The position numbers and the translations under genes are program-made. From the NCBI RefSeq assembly GCF_014636315.1, contig NZ_BMED01000001.1, positions 1,121,941-1,185,940 of the forward strand: a stretch of DNA of 64,000 nt. The letters are read 5' to 3'. This DNA is from Parundibacterium terreum (GTDB taxonomy: Bacteria > Pseudomonadota > Gammaproteobacteria > Burkholderiales > Burkholderiaceae_D). Shown one piece after another: positions 18,054 to 26,932 of this stretch. Below the pieces are notes generated by a model. It was given only the letters and a program-made list of their open reading frames with translations. It did no database searches and was not told where the DNA came from. The first letter of the stretch is position 1. Each line of letters starts with the position of its first letter.

Positions 18054-18084
18054 GTAGGGTGCAATGGATTTTATCCATTGCACC
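18054..18084. repeat. Single REP-like hairpin
   Basis: GTAGGGTGCAATGG, a short AT loop and CCATTGCACC form a single hairpin of the same family as the paired elements at 26755, 27937 and 58582, but without an inverted partner nearby. It lies in the intergenic region next to the 88-bp repeats. Confidence 0.75.
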
Positions 18085-18234
18085 ACTCTTCATCTCAAGA
18101 AGCAGAGCCATTTTTTTCTGCTGCGATTGCGGATCATCCTCTTTCCTGCCTTCTTCCAACGGCACATGACAACATGATGAGTTGCTAACGCCCCTAAGAG
18201 CTGCCGGCCCTACTCGCCTCGCTCTGGTAAAAAA

Positions 18235-18651
18235 CTATTCCTGCTTTTTATTCAATACGATAGTCTGCCCTTCAAATACCGGATGCTGACGCATCGCGCA
18301 CTCGGACGAGCGTATCGTAGCCATCTTGAAATCTGCGCTGAAACGCATCACGATCTTGCAGCTTTTTTTTGTATCTTCCGGATCATCGCCGTCATTCGTC
18401 GGTATTATCGTCAACACCGTTCCCTCCAGCTTTGCCATGCCGACAAGGCTATCCGTTTGCGGCCCTGAAGCCCAGAACCCAGACGCGGCATAAATGCCTG
18501 CGGCGGGATCCAATGCAAGAATGCTCACAACGGTCCCGCTGCCATTTTTCCAAACTCCCAATGTTGACCATGTACCGTCGGGGAGAGGTGGCTGGGAAAA
18601 CGCCAGCGCGGACATCATGAACAAGAAAAGTGATACGGCTATTTTTTTCAT
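18235..18651 (-). CDS. Hypothetical exported protein, 138 residues
   Basis: The N-terminus MKKIAVSLFLFMMSALAFS is a clear Sec signal peptide with cleavage probably after AFS-Q. The mature part has LPDGTWSTLGVWKNGSGT and beta-rich segments, and two cysteines (KKSCKIV, SSECAM) that could form a disulphide in the periplasm. I do not recognise a family. A second small exported protein of similar size (18763-19152) lies just upstream in the same direction; they may be co-expressed. Confidence 0.65.
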   Translation of the reverse strand: MKKIAVSLFLFMMSALAFSQPPLPDGTWSTLGVWKNGSGTVVSILALDPAAGIYAASGFWASGPQTDSLVGMAKLEGTVLTIIPTNDGDDPEDTKKSCKIVMRFSADFKMATIRSSECAMRQHPVFEGQTIVLNKKQE

Positions 18652-18762
18652 TTTTGGCTTTCAATCATCAGGGTATAGGCATCAGCAGAGGCCGGCTCAT
18701 GCAGCCGGCGCGGCAAACTGCAATGGACTTTATCTACGGCACGGCTCTTCGCTTGAGGAGGC

Positions 18763-19152
18763 TTAGTTATCGGAAAAATACTTCAGGCTTCGCCCGTCCA
18801 ATGCGCACATCGCTTCCTTATAGGCAGCGCAGCCTTCGCCGGCGGTGACTTTGGGCCGCTCGAAGGTCTTGTCGAATTCTGCCGTGATGACACATGCTTC
18901 TCCACCCGCCTTGGTCACATAAGGAGAAAATTTGATGGTCTGACCTTTGAAACTTCCTAATCCCGCAATACGCCCCGGACATTCCGGCTTGGTAACGCGG
19001 GCAGACACGGCAACCGCTACCGGCGCATGAGATTGCAGCACAATAATATGCAGGGTCGTGTCGGCATTTTTGAAGCGGCCGTTTAACTGCGCTTGCGCCA
19101 GGCACAGGCTGCTTGCCGACATCAGCAATACTGCTATCAGGAATTTTTTCAT
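18763..19152 (-). CDS. Hypothetical exported protein, 129 residues
   Basis: A Sec signal peptide (MKKFLIAVLLMSASSLCLAQA) is followed by about 108 mature residues with four cysteines (KPECPG, EACVIT, EGCAAY, AMCALD), consistent with two disulphides and a periplasmic location. No known family was recognised. Upstream, 19190-19225, is a short run of AATAAGTCC-like direct repeats. The pair with 18235-18651 suggests small periplasmic proteins of related style but not clearly homologous sequence. Confidence 0.65.
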   Translation of the reverse strand: MKKFLIAVLLMSASSLCLAQAQLNGRFKNADTTLHIIVLQSHAPVAVAVSARVTKPECPGRIAGLGSFKGQTIKFSPYVTKAGGEACVITAEFDKTFERPKVTAGEGCAAYKEAMCALDGRSLKYFSDN

Positions 19153-19281
19153 GCGTTCTCTTTCTTGGATAATTTAATTATTACGCGCCCATAAGCCCAA
19201 TAAGTCCAATAAGTCCAATAAGCGCCCCTACATCAACTACACACAAAACAGGTGTTGCCTGGTGCAGCTCCACAGCACAGC

Positions 19282-21102
19282 TCAGCGGCGAATCTCGTCG
19301 GCAAATTGATCTCCGAGACGCATGGCTGCCCCCATGTTTTCATAGGCTTGCTGCACGCTGATGTTGCCGTCGCCATATAAACCCGAGTTGTTCTTAATCA
19401 CCGCCTTGCTCAGCACAGGGCTGACATTCTGGTCCGGATCTGCTTTCAGCGCTTTCAGAAATTCCTTCCCTAAAGGCTCACCCAAATTGTGCAACGCATA
19501 CACATTGGCATCATCGTCGCTCCCGCCCAGCGCACGGCCCGTCTTGATATTGTCCTTGGTGAATTCCGCCAGCATCAGAGCCTGCAGCTTCTTGTCTGTG
19601 CGATAGGCAGCCGCCTTCTTGTCGTCCAGCGAAGCGGCATCGGCAACGCCATACTTGGCCCCATTCTTCCTGAGCGCAGCAGTCCAGGACGAATCGATAA
19701 ACTGTCCGTAACCATGGGCTGTAGAGGTTGCCATCACCCCATCAAACTGGCGCTGCTTATTCTCTTTCGCAGTGAGGCTGATGGGCCTGGCATCGGCATG
19801 GAAGCCCGCCGATTCAAAATTGGCGATCTTGGACAGAATGCCGGGATCCACCCCTACGGTTTTTGCCGCATTGGCCAGGTAGCCCTTGGCTTCCGCCCAT
19901 CGGGATGGCAGCAGCAAAGCATCTGCCGTTCTATCGAACCTCCGGTCTGCCTCCTTGGGCGGCCAGGCCTTCAATGCGCCCTCGGTATTGCGGTTGATGC
20001 CGAAATACGTGCTCAACAGGGTTTTGGCCATGCCCAGCTCTTCATCGGAGACGCCTTCCTTGGCCTTTACCCGTCGTGACATATCATTCAAAAACGACTG
20101 TATGCCGCCCTTGGTGCCAAGATCAAAACCGGGGAATTGGTTTGGAGCCTGGCTGGCCGGCGCGCTGGCTGGCGAACCGGCAGCCTGATTCGTTGCAACA
20201 TTTGCCGCATTGCCTGTGCCTGCATCCGGCTGCGACTTGTCAAAATAATGCGAGGCCTTGTCCAGCATGTCGGCGGCGCCGGTCTTCAGGGTCTGCAGCT
20301 CGCGCACTATCCTGTCCCCCAGGCCTGTATCTCCCGCTGTTTCATTCTGCTTGCTGGAGCCGGCAGGCCGCGTCCTGCTTTGCACCAGATGCTTCAACTC
20401 ATCCCAGCCGCTCGCGATGGCGCCCTCGGCTTGCTCTGCGCCTTGCCGCAGGCTGTCCAGCATCCCGCCACTGCTCCTGGGGCGATCGGCTTCAAAATGG
20501 GCATCGCTGAAATGGACGCTATTACTTTTCTGCGGCGCAGACGGCACGGGCGCGGGAGTCTCCAAGGCAGCCCTTGCAGCCCGCGTCCTGCTTTGCACCA
20601 GAGGCTTCAACTCGTCCAGCTTGCTCTTTGTGGCGCGCTCGACTTGTGCCGCAGCTTGCGGCTGGCTATCCGGCGCAGCGTTGCTGTTGCCGCTGCCGGG
20701 GCGATCAGCCTCAAAATGGGCATCGCTGAAATGGGCGCCATCGTTTTCCTGCGGTGCCTGCAGCTCCGGCGCAGGAACTGGGGCGTCCCTTGCACCATCG
20801 CTTTGATCGCCAGGCGGCTCGCTGCCGGCGGCCGCCCCCTCCAGCGCTGGCGGCTTGTTCGCGTCCGCCGGATACGAATACATTGCACGGCCTATCAGGC
20901 CCTTGCTCACCGCCTCGGGATCAAGCTCCTGGCCTTGCCCCGGCGCTGCATTTTTTGTATCCGCTCCGCCCGCACCTTCATCGAAGAGCTGCTTGGCAAA
21001 CTGGTATTTTTCCAAAAGATTGTCTATGCCCTTGCCTGGATCAGGCATGGCGCTGACGTCTTCTTCTTCCTTGGGGAAGAGGCTGTTTAATATGAGGCCC
21101 AC
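19282..21102 (-). CDS. Phage-type lytic transglycosylase-like protein with internal repeats
   Basis: 606 residues. The C-terminal ~230 residues look like a lysozyme-fold transglycosylase: GVDPGILSKIANFESAGF, with a glutamate in the place of the catalytic residue, then GYGQFIDSSW and VYALHNLGEPLGKEFL. Such enzymes cleave peptidoglycan. The N-terminal half is low-complexity and contains a duplicated unit of ~75 residues, seen as FSDAHFEADRP twice and LVQSRTR twice. There is no signal peptide, so export would need phage holin or tail delivery. It lies at the distal end of the prophage-like operon, where lysis or tail-tip genes are usual. It could be a virion-associated muralytic protein or an effector-type enzyme. 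Confidence 0.65.
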   Translation of the reverse strand: MGLILNSLFPKEEEDVSAMPDPGKGIDNLLEKYQFAKQLFDEGAGGADTKNAAPGQGQELDPEAVSKGLIGRAMYSYPADANKPPALEGAAAGSEPPGDQSDGARDAPVPAPELQAPQENDGAHFSDAHFEADRPGSGNSNAAPDSQPQAAAQVERATKSKLDELKPLVQSRTRAARAALETPAPVPSAPQKSNSVHFSDAHFEADRPRSSGGMLDSLRQGAEQAEGAIASGWDELKHLVQSRTRPAGSSKQNETAGDTGLGDRIVRELQTLKTGAADMLDKASHYFDKSQPDAGTGNAANVATNQAAGSPASAPASQAPNQFPGFDLGTKGGIQSFLNDMSRRVKAKEGVSDEELGMAKTLLSTYFGINRNTEGALKAWPPKEADRRFDRTADALLLPSRWAEAKGYLANAAKTVGVDPGILSKIANFESAGFHADARPISLTAKENKQRQFDGVMATSTAHGYGQFIDSSWTAALRKNGAKYGVADAASLDDKKAAAYRTDKKLQALMLAEFTKDNIKTGRALGGSDDDANVYALHNLGEPLGKEFLKALKADPDQNVSPVLSKAVIKNNSGLYGDGNISVQQAYENMGAAMRLGDQFADEIRR

Positions 21103-21284
21103 TGTTATCCTTGTTTAACCATGCCGCCTGAATGCGGACATGGACAATTGAAAGAGCAACAGATTTGCGGATTTTTCATCCTTGCAATTCTGTCTTTTAT
21201 TTGTGCGTTTGTCATCTATTTTTCGCAACTTTTATTTTCGCAGCATGATCTGATGCGCCGGTCTGGGGTGGTCTCGCGGATTGC

Positions 21285-21716
21285 TCACAGCACCATCCCC
21301 TTCTCTTCCACCAGCAGGCCCAGTTCTTCCACCGCGTTCCAGTAGGCTTCCTGCGGGTCCAGCCGGGGGAACTTCCACAAGGTGGAGAGGCCGTGGTGGT
21401 GGCAGATGGCCCACCAGGTCCAGGGCATTTGCCGCTTCAGGTCATCCAGCACGGCGTCGATGTCGAGCACGGTCTTTTCGCGACGCAGATCCCAGATCAG
21501 TGTGCCGTCGTCCTCGGCGGTGGAGTAATTGGTGAGCATCTGCTTGCCTTCGATGGTGGCGTTGCCGAAGCCGACATCGCGCTTGATCTCTGCCGTATTG
21601 TTGCGCATCCAGTGCGCCCACTCGGCGAGCCAGTGGTGCAGCACTGCTGTCTGTTCCGCCTGCTGCTCTTGCGCGCTGCGCTGCTGGCTCAGGCTGGGTT
21701 GAATCGCTCTTTGCAT
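21285..21716 (-). CDS. Small phage late-operon protein, possible antitermination-type
   Basis: A 143-residue protein starting at ATG 21716 with a strong ribosome site AAGGAG five bases upstream. The C-terminal half (DAVLDDLKRQMPWTWWAI, then a short loop and LDPQEAYWNAVEELGLLVEEK) recalls Q-like phage regulators in size, tryptophan content and position between the helicase and lysis genes, but I cannot confirm the family. Its frame is also continuous with the upstream helicase frame because of an apparent frameshift there; the ribosome site indicates a separate gene. Function remains unknown. Confidence 0.6.
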   Translation of the reverse strand: MQRAIQPSLSQQRSAQEQQAEQTAVLHHWLAEWAHWMRNNTAEIKRDVGFGNATIEGKQMLTNYSTAEDDGTLIWDLRREKTVLDIDAVLDDLKRQMPWTWWAICHHHGLSTLWKFPRLDPQEAYWNAVEELGLLVEEKGMVL

Positions 21717-21735
21717 GGGAGCTCCTTGGTTCTGT

Positions 21736-23045
21736 TCAGTTGCCTGCCGGGCCGGCGGTGGCCGCATCGGTGGATGGGTCTTCCGTTTTTTTGTTGACGA
21801 TGATCCCGCGCGAGATGCGCCGGCCACCTCGCAGATGCCGCGGTCCATGCTGTCGGGGTGGTAGACCTCGTCCCGGTATAGAAAAAGGACGGCGTCGGCA
21901 TCCTGTTCTATGGCGCCGGAATCACGCAGGTCGCTGGCTTGCGGGCGCTTGTTGGGGCGCTTTTCCAGCTCGCGGTTGAGCTGGCTGAGCAGCACGATGG
22001 CGATGTCCAGTTCCTTGGCCAGCGCCTTCAGGCCGCGGGTGATGCCTTCTATCTGCGCGTTGCGGTTGTCGCCGTCGCCTTCCATCAACTGCAAGTAATC
22101 GACCACCAGCACATGCAGCCCCTGGCGGCGCTTGACGGTCTTGGCCTTCATGCGCACATCCAGCAGGCGCAGGCCGCCCTGGTCATCCAGGTACAACTGC
22201 ATGCGGTCTATCTTGGCAATGGCGGCCGTCAGGCTGTTCCAGTCTTCGCCTGTCATCGCATTGGGCTGCAGCAGGTGCGCCAGCGGGATGCGGCCTAGGT
22301 TGGCGAGGTTGCGGTCATGCAGCTGGGTGCGCGGCATTTCCATCGACAGCACCAGCACGCTATGGCTTTGCGCGATATGGCAGGCCAGGTTCAGCGCGAA
22401 GGCGGTCTTGCCCATCTTGGGGCGGGCCGCCAGCACGATCAGCTCGCCGCCGCGCAGGCCGCCGCTGAGCTTGTCATCCACATCGGCAAAACCGGTGGAA
22501 ATGGCGCGCGAACCGCCTTCGCGCCGGCGCTCCAGTTCTTCGATATGCTGGTACAGATCGGCGCTGGCCTTCACCGGCTCTTGCCGTATGCGCGCCACCG
22601 CCAGTTGTTCCAGCTTGCTGGAGGCCTGGTCCAGCAGCAGCGCCGCATCCTGGCGCGAGGTGCAAGCCTGGTCTGCCACCTCGCGCCCCAGCGCAATCAG
22701 GCCGCGCTTGATGGCCCTGTCCCGCACGATGGCGGCGTAGCGGGCGATATTGGACGAATAAGGCGTGTTCTGCGCCAGCGAATTCAGGTAAGGCAGGCAA
22801 TCGCTGATGCGGTCGCGCAGCAGATCGGACAGCGAGATCACATCGCAGCTTTTGCCGGCCGCGATCTGCGCTTGCAGCTCGCTAAAGATGACGCGATGCT
22901 CGCCGCGATAGAAGTGCTCTGCCTGCAGATCGCCGATGCGGTCTATCGCATCGTTGTCCAGCAGCAGCGCACCGAGCACGCTTTGTTCTGCTTCGTTGTT
23001 GTGCGGGGCTTGCATGGTGGCTTGGGGGGGCTTGAAATTATTCAT
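21736..23045 (-). CDS. DnaB-like replicative helicase of phage type (probable frameshift near its 3' end)
   Basis: The N-terminal domain (NEAEQSVLGALLLDNDAID) and the RecA-like ATPase domain are standard: Walker A ARPKMGKTA, SMEMPRTQL, Walker B VLVVDYLQLME, LLSQLNRELEKR and DSGAIEQDADAVLFLYRDE. DnaB unwinds DNA at the replication fork. ATG 23045 has GAAGGA upstream. After GICEVAGASR the frame turns low-complexity and runs into the next gene. Reading with two bases fewer in the CGCGCG run near 21825 gives GIIVNKKTEDPSTDAATAG and a TGA at 21736, just before the ribosome site of the next gene. I take the latter as the original end. Confidence 0.8.
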
Positions 23046-23080
23046 CGTGCTTCCTTCAAATTCCGGGTTCATCACGGAGC

Positions 23081-23208
23081 GGTAGGCTGGGCTAAGGCTT
23101 CATCAGCCCAGCATCCAAACACATCTACGCACATCCAAAAACGGTTTCAATGGCGCTGGCTTATCGGATGCCAAGCGTTGGGCTGGTGAGGCTTTAGCCC
23201 AACCTACA
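23081..23208. repeat. REPIN-like palindromic element, ~128 bp, GGCTGGGCTAA arm type
   Basis: Left arm GTAGGCTGGGCTAAGGCTT and right arm ending AAGCxxGGGCTGG...TTTAGCCCAACCTAC are inverted copies. The outer GTAGG / CCTAC ends and the size match the other elements in the window, but the arm core differs. It lies between two genes of the prophage-like operon, so it inserted after the phage segment arrived. Confidence 0.75.
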
Positions 23209-23223
23209 ACATCATCGCGGGCC

Positions 23224-24255
23224 TCAGTTGTCATACTGGCCTTCCCTGATCTTGGCGAAGTTGATGGCCTTGGTCATCCAGGCCAGATCGGCCATGAAGC
23301 TGCGCTTTCCTGTGCCTCCTGCTAGCTGCGCTCTGCCGGTGAGAAAGGCCGAGCCGGCAACGTATTCAAAAAACTTGCGCCAGTAGTCCAGGTTTTGCCG
23401 CGCCGGATCTTCATTCCATCTGGCCCGCAAATGCACGGCCCTGCCGCGTGTCCAGTCGCGCACCCTCGGGCATTGCGGCAAGACCTGGTGATACAGCGCG
23501 ATAATCTCCTGGTGGGGGCAGGCCATTGCTACAGCCTCTGCACGTGGCGGATCCTTCTCCCTTGCCGTGCTCTGGGCACTGTCGCTAAGGGAGGGTCCTG
23601 CCGTTCCAGAGGCTGCTGCATCGCCTGTAGCCGATGCCTGTTTGCCCCCACCGCTCGACGCGTTACCAGCATCGCTGGCGACAGCTAACACGCTAGTGTT
23701 AGCCGGGTTTTGACCTTTATCTTGCTCTTGCTCTTGTTCTTGCTCTTGGCTTCGATGTTTCTTTGAAGCTGAAGGCAAGGTATCGGGAAGGTCCTTCCCT
23801 TCCGCTTCTGCCGCTTGCTCTGCAGGCTCATTGGCCCTGCTATAACTCATGCACAGCGCCACCGCATATTTGTCGTAAAACGCCTGCAGATAAGGGTTGT
23901 CCGGCAGGTTGTCGTATTCGGTCTGCACGCCTATCGCCCTTTTGTCACGCGGCTTTAATTTTTTCCCAATCTGAAAACGCGCCATTTCATGTACCCAGAC
24001 CATGCGCGATTTTTCGTCATACTGGCAAAACCCGGACCGTATGCAGGCTTGCAAACCCTTGGTGAGATCGTCCAGGGATAATCCCGTCTCGGCCAGCATG
24101 AAAGGCTTGGGCAGGTAATACAGGCCCGTCATATTCGCTTGCGGGCTGCTCATCAAATACAGCGCCACCAACTGCGCCTGCCAGCCTTCGTCCCGCAGTT
24201 TTTCACCGGTGCCGCTGATCCAGAACTTCGGCGAAATCTTTGCATAACCCCTCAT
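23224..24255 (-). CDS. Phage replication initiation protein (lambda O-like)
   Basis: 343 residues. The N-terminal ~125 residues (MRGYAKISPKFWISGTGEKL, ALYLMSSPQANMTGLYYLP) have the pattern of phage replication proteins with a winged-helix DNA-binding domain. A long low-complexity linker with a QEQEQEQEQ run leads to a C-terminal domain (WTRGRAVHLRARWNEDP, YWRKFFEYVAGSAFLTGR) typical of the part that recruits helicase. It probably binds the phage origin and loads the DnaB-like helicase encoded next. The start overlaps the upstream DUF1367 gene by 4 bp. Confidence 0.75.
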   Translation of the reverse strand: MRGYAKISPKFWISGTGEKLRDEGWQAQLVALYLMSSPQANMTGLYYLPKPFMLAETGLSLDDLTKGLQACIRSGFCQYDEKSRMVWVHEMARFQIGKKLKPRDKRAIGVQTEYDNLPDNPYLQAFYDKYAVALCMSYSRANEPAEQAAEAEGKDLPDTLPSASKKHRSQEQEQEQEQDKGQNPANTSVLAVASDAGNASSGGGKQASATGDAAASGTAGPSLSDSAQSTAREKDPPRAEAVAMACPHQEIIALYHQVLPQCPRVRDWTRGRAVHLRARWNEDPARQNLDYWRKFFEYVAGSAFLTGRAQLAGGTGKRSFMADLAWMTKAINFAKIREGQYDN

Positions 24256-24806
24256 TGCTGCTGATCCTCCTGCGCCTGCAAAGTCTGCTGCGCCACCACC
24301 TCAAAGATTGCTTCCATCCTGGCTGCTGCCTGCGCTGCATCCAGTTGCTTCCACAGATAGCGCGCTGCATGCGGGCCGCGCAGGAATCCGGCGATGGCTG
24401 CATGCACCTGCTGCATCGCCGCCTCATCCAGCTCCGCGTAGGACAGGGATTTTGGCAAAGGCACGATGCCGCCTTTGGCGCCCGGCACCCAGTTCACATG
24501 GCCGGCGCCTATCTTCAGCCAGTTGCGGAACTGCTCAAACTCGCCAAAACGCTGCTGTGCATCAAACACCGCCTGTTCCAGCGCCATGTGGCGGCGATGA
24601 AAAGCCGCATTGCGCGGAATGCGGGTGCCGACCTGCGCCACCTCGCCGTCTTCCAGCGCAAACACATCCCGCAAAAACCGCAGCCAGCGCGCATGGTGCT
24701 TGCCATCCACGCCGCGCAAACCCTGCTGCAAGACTTTGCGGGCGGCGCTGTGTTCGGCATCTGACAAGGGAATGCTGCGGTCGCGCATGATCATCGTGTG
24801 GCTCAT
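24252..24806 (-). CDS. DUF1367-like phage protein
   Basis: 184 residues. The segment RIPRNAAFHRRHMALEQAVF followed by FEQFRNWLKIGAGHV matches what I know of DUF1367, a family found in replication operons of lambdoid phages (Ren/NinX-type neighbourhood). Function unknown. AGGA lies about eight bases before the ATG. It lies between the Cro-like regulator and the O-like gene and is translationally coupled to the latter (ATGA overlap). Confidence 0.65.
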   Translation of the reverse strand: MSHTMIMRDRSIPLSDAEHSAARKVLQQGLRGVDGKHHARWLRFLRDVFALEDGEVAQVGTRIPRNAAFHRRHMALEQAVFDAQQRFGEFEQFRNWLKIGAGHVNWVPGAKGGIVPLPKSLSYAELDEAAMQQVHAAIAGFLRGPHAARYLWKQLDAAQAAARMEAIFEVVAQQTLQAQEDQQQ

Positions 24807-24828
24807 TGTGGAATCCTGTTCTTAAGGG

Positions 24829-25059
24829 TTAGTGGTTGCCTGGTGCGGGCCGCAGGCAGACTTGCTGGTGCAAGACCGTGATCGCCATCCAGGTGCTGGT
24901 TTTGCAATCGCCCTGCCCGTTCACGATGCGGTTTACCGTCGGCTGCGAAATGCCCAGCCGCTTGGCAATCTGCGCCTCGCTCAAGCCGGTGGCGGCCTTG
25001 ATATCCGCAATCAGTTGCCTGGCTGAAGCTTGTTGGGTGGCTGTGTTTTTGTTATCCAT
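24829..25059 (-). CDS. Cro-like small XRE-family repressor
   Basis: A 76-residue protein that is almost entirely one helix-turn-helix: ATGLSEAQIAKRLGISQPTVNRIVNG. Its divergent position from a CI-like S24 repressor across a region rich in ATACGT boxes is the standard Cro/CI switch. It would repress or tune early transcription and compete with CI at shared operators. Size fits Cro-type proteins (60-80 residues). Confidence 0.85.
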   Translation of the reverse strand: MDNKNTATQQASARQLIADIKAATGLSEAQIAKRLGISQPTVNRIVNGQGDCKTSTWMAITVLHQQVCLRPAPGNH

Positions 25060-25145
25060 GCATGCATTCTATACGTGAATGGATACGCATTTCAATACGT
25101 GTTTGGATTATTTTTTGCAAAAATCTATACGTACGTGTATAGTTG
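25060..25145. promoter_or_regulatory. Operator region of the Cro/CI-like switch
   Basis: Repeated ATACGT half-sites occur at 25071, 25095 and 25128, with an ATACGC at 25083. The best site, CTATACGTACGTGTATAG at 25125-25142, is a near-perfect 18-bp palindrome. On the minus strand TTGAAA and TATAGA with a 16-base spacer could be the cro-side promoter. The remaining sequence to 25356 holds no supported gene. Confidence 0.7.
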
Positions 25146-25356
25146 AATTATTCAGTTGTACAAGCCCCTTTGATCAACCGGGTGTGTGCTGATAGCGGTC
25201 GCTAACCAAAAACTTGAAAATAGTTTCCGATGATCTTGAGGAAGTATTTTGAGGAGGTAGCGACAGGCCATTTGCACCGGAGTTTTTCGGCATGGATGTT
25301 CCACATGCGCGAAGAGCTTCAGCCCATTAACCAGGCCTATCGGTGGCCACCAAGCT

Positions 25357-26088
25357 ATGACACTCACGACCCTCACATCGCGGCTAGACACCGCCATGCA
25401 AGCCGCCGGATTTGTTTCCCAGAGCGCGCTCGCCCGCGCCTCCGGCGTGCCCCAGCCCACCATCAACCGCATCCTCAAAGGCGTAGGCAGCAAAGGGCCG
25501 GAAACCGAAACCCTGCGCAAGCTCGCCAGCGCCTGCAACGTCAGCTTTGAGTGGCTGCACGAAGGACTGGGTAATATGCAACGAGGCGCCAGCGCGGCAG
25601 ATGCCGGCCAGATCAATATGAACCAGCCGCACATGCGCATCAACGCCGGCAGCAATGGCGATGCCGGCGCAGGCGCGATCCGCTTCATGCACGCCAGCGG
25701 CAGCTGCGGCGGCGGCTTCAACAATTACGAAGACCTGGAAAAAGAACCGCTGATCAAGGAAGAACGCTGGTTCGCCCGCTTCAACGTCAAGCGCAACGAC
25801 GTGATCGCCATCTACGCCTACGGCGACAGCATGGCCGAGTTCATCATCGACGGCGATATCGTCATCTTCGACATCACCAAGACCGACATCACCAGCGGCC
25901 AGATCTACGCCATCGATTCACCCGACGGCCTGCGCATCAAACGCGTACACCGCCGCGCCGACGGCACCCTGCTGCTCACCAGCGACAATCCCAACAAAAA
26001 CCGCTACCCCGACGAGATGTACACGCCAGACCAATCCGCGCAACTGGCGATCAAGGGGAAGTTTGTTTATCGGCAGGGTGGGTATTGA
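25357..26088 (+). CDS. CI-like phage repressor with S24 (LexA-type) peptidase domain
   Basis: 243 residues. The N-terminus is a helix-turn-helix (SQSALARASGVPQPTINRIL, ~20-40). The C-terminal domain has the serine in YGDSMAEFI near residue 154 and the lysine in GLRIKRVH near 192, the Ser-Lys pair of self-cleaving repressors, so RecA-stimulated cleavage on DNA damage is likely. It faces the cro-like gene. The repressor looks intact although integrase and structural genes are absent, so it could still silence the remaining early operon or give immunity to related phages. Confidence 0.88.
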   Translation: MTLTTLTSRLDTAMQAAGFVSQSALARASGVPQPTINRILKGVGSKGPETETLRKLASACNVSFEWLHEGLGNMQRGASAADAGQINMNQPHMRINAGSNGDAGAGAIRFMHASGSCGGGFNNYEDLEKEPLIKEERWFARFNVKRNDVIAIYAYGDSMAEFIIDGDIVIFDITKTDITSGQIYAIDSPDGLRIKRVHRRADGTLLLTSDNPNKNRYPDEMYTPDQSAQLAIKGKFVYRQGGY

Positions 26089-26207
26089 GGACCGCTTATA
26101 GCAAGCGAATAACGCATGATTGAGAAGAAGCTCTGCTACTTGCATTTCAAAAAACTTGTTACTCAAAACTGCAAACCACCTGAACACTTTTTATAGCGAA
26201 AGCACCT

Positions 26208-26711
26208 ATGGTTTCTTCAAAGTTTTTAAATTTTCTCGCATTTTCAATATTGGCAATCTTATCTTTCGGAGCGAACGCCGACCCAAGCTCCCGAGAACTG
26301 ACAATACGAAAAATCGAAGAACTAACATTTAGCAGAATTGGGACGTTTGATCCTAAATCACCCCAGATAGAAGTCTTTCTAAAAGCAGCAAAAACTAAAA
26401 ATCCGGAAGTTGACAACGAAACCTGGGAGAGCATCAGGACCGATCTTACTGCTTCGCTGTCCCAAGTTGTGAAGGCAAATGGCGGACCGATGAAAGGGGT
26501 GTTCAGTGGAGCAATGGATAATTTTTCAGATGAAGAACTTGAGCAGCTGAGAAAACTGTTGGATGACCCCATCTATAAGAAACTTCAAACGGCTATGTCA
26601 AATCCAGCCGTTCAGCAGCGCGTAATAAATATGACTCAAGGATTTGCAGCTATAGTGTGGCCTGTTGCGAATAAGGTCCTGACCAAACATGGACTCAAGG
26701 GAGTTTATTAA
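26208..26711 (+). CDS. DUF2059-like exported protein
   Basis: 167 residues with a Sec signal peptide (FLAFSILAILSFGANA-D). The C-terminal part, NFSDEELEQLRKLLDDPIYKKLQ, resembles the DUF2059 pattern of a helical segment ahead of an SPxGxK-like motif, although the SPxG itself is replaced by DPIY. It is probably periplasmic; function unknown. It is close to the prophage repressor but has a lower GC content than the phage genes and is probably not part of them. Confidence 0.6.
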   Translation: MVSSKFLNFLAFSILAILSFGANADPSSRELTIRKIEELTFSRIGTFDPKSPQIEVFLKAAKTKNPEVDNETWESIRTDLTASLSQVVKANGGPMKGVFSGAMDNFSDEELEQLRKLLDDPIYKKLQTAMSNPAVQQRVINMTQGFAAIVWPVANKVLTKHGLKGVY

Positions 26712-26754
26712 GCAGCACAACATACGCCGGGGCCTTCAAATGCGGCGCAACGTC

Positions 26755-26892
26755 GTAGGGTGCAATAGCAAAGCGTATTGCACCGCTTGATCCACTGGCA
26801 CCACCTACCTGTATATTTAGCGACTTCATCACAAATAAATCTTTCGCTTTTTTACGGAAAACGGTGCAATACGCTTTGCTATTGCACCCTAC
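26755..26892. repeat. REPIN-like palindromic element, 138 bp
   Basis: Outer ends GTAGGGTGCAATAGC and its inverted copy GCTATTGCACCCTAC. Each end folds on itself (GGTGCAATA / TATTGCACC). The inner ~70 bp is unlike that of the sister copies at 27937 and 58582, although all three are 137-138 bp long. It lies between convergent genes. Confidence 0.88.
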
Positions 26893-26932
26893 GCTTGATC
26901 CGTATCGCAAACATTCAGTACAGCACTCATCT

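Noticed and set aside
19282..21102. Type III secretion-associated transglycosylase
   Set aside because: No type III genes are near and the neighbours are phage replication genes, so phage origin is simpler.
25230..25550. Open frame overlapping the start of the CI-like repressor
   Set aside because: Its second half is the out-of-frame reading of the repressor gene, with an Arg/His-rich product. Only ~40 codons lie outside and they show no family.
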